DNA of 5,089 bases, taken from positions 1 to 5,089 of the forward strand of contig CAJOKY010000190.1 in the NCBI GenBank assembly GCA_905235425.1. The letters are read 5' to 3'. The DNA is from an uncultured Selenomonadaceae bacterium (GTDB lineage: Bacteria > Bacillota > Negativicutes > Selenomonadales > Selenomonadaceae). Under the pieces are notes generated by a model, which did no database searches, was not told the DNA's origin, and saw only the letters and a program-made list of their open reading frames with translations. Shown piece after piece: positions 5,069-5,089 of this stretch. Made by a program: the position numbers and the translations under genes. Positions within the stretch are counted from its first letter, which is position 1. Each line of letters begins with the position of its first letter.

Positions 5069-5089
5069 TTAATTCTTAATTCTTAATTC
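5069..5089. repeat. Heptanucleotide tandem array (TTAATTC type), cut by window end
   Basis: Three perfect copies of TTAATTC run to the last base, so the array may continue beyond the window. It abuts the AGTAAGT-type array with only two T residues between. On the - strand it reads as an AT-rich GAATTAA repeat upstream of ruvB, where it could add bendable AT-rich DNA near a promoter. Confidence 0.8.

Overview
The window is a densely packed bacterial segment. The pyrK-pyrD pair is of the class 1B dihydroorotate dehydrogenase type common in Bacillota, the Shine-Dalgarno sites are strong, one gene starts with TTG, and base composition is intermediate. This suggests a member of the Bacillota, possibly of the Negativicutes. 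That placement is an impression from protein style; no rRNA or other marker is present to settle it.

Positions 1-2011 carry pyrimidine biosynthesis genes on the + strand: the C-terminal half of PyrK (electron-transfer subunit), a 215-residue flavodoxin-fold oxidoreductase lodged between pyrK and pyrD, and a complete PyrD. PyrD oxidises dihydroorotate to orotate and PyrK passes the electrons to NAD+ through FAD and a 2Fe-2S cluster. The intruding flavoprotein is preceded by an unusual inverted array of 7-base repeats.

Positions 2011-3917 hold accessory-looking cargo. A complete beta-class DNA methyltransferase resembling the Mod subunit of Type III restriction-modification systems starts 12 bases after pyrD, so it probably shares the pyr transcript. 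No Res (helicase-nuclease) gene follows it. Its central target-recognition part is clearly AT-richer than its ends. A small XRE-family regulator gene comes next.

The regulator is flanked by an 82-base direct repeat (79/82 identical, copies at 3599-3680 and 3922-4003). Each copy contains the last codons of mod together with the last codons of the convergent ruvB. One copy of each tail belongs to an intact gene and the other is a remnant, so the mod/ruvB junction was duplicated and now brackets the regulator. This is the most unusual structure in the window.

Positions 3976-5010 are a complete ruvB on the - strand (Holliday junction branch-migration motor), with a candidate terminator that overlaps the mod-tail remnant. 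Upstream of ruvB, the last 66 bases are two abutting heptanucleotide tandem arrays. No tRNA, rRNA, CRISPR array, transposase or integrase is visible. No gene-free stretch exceeds 90 bases.
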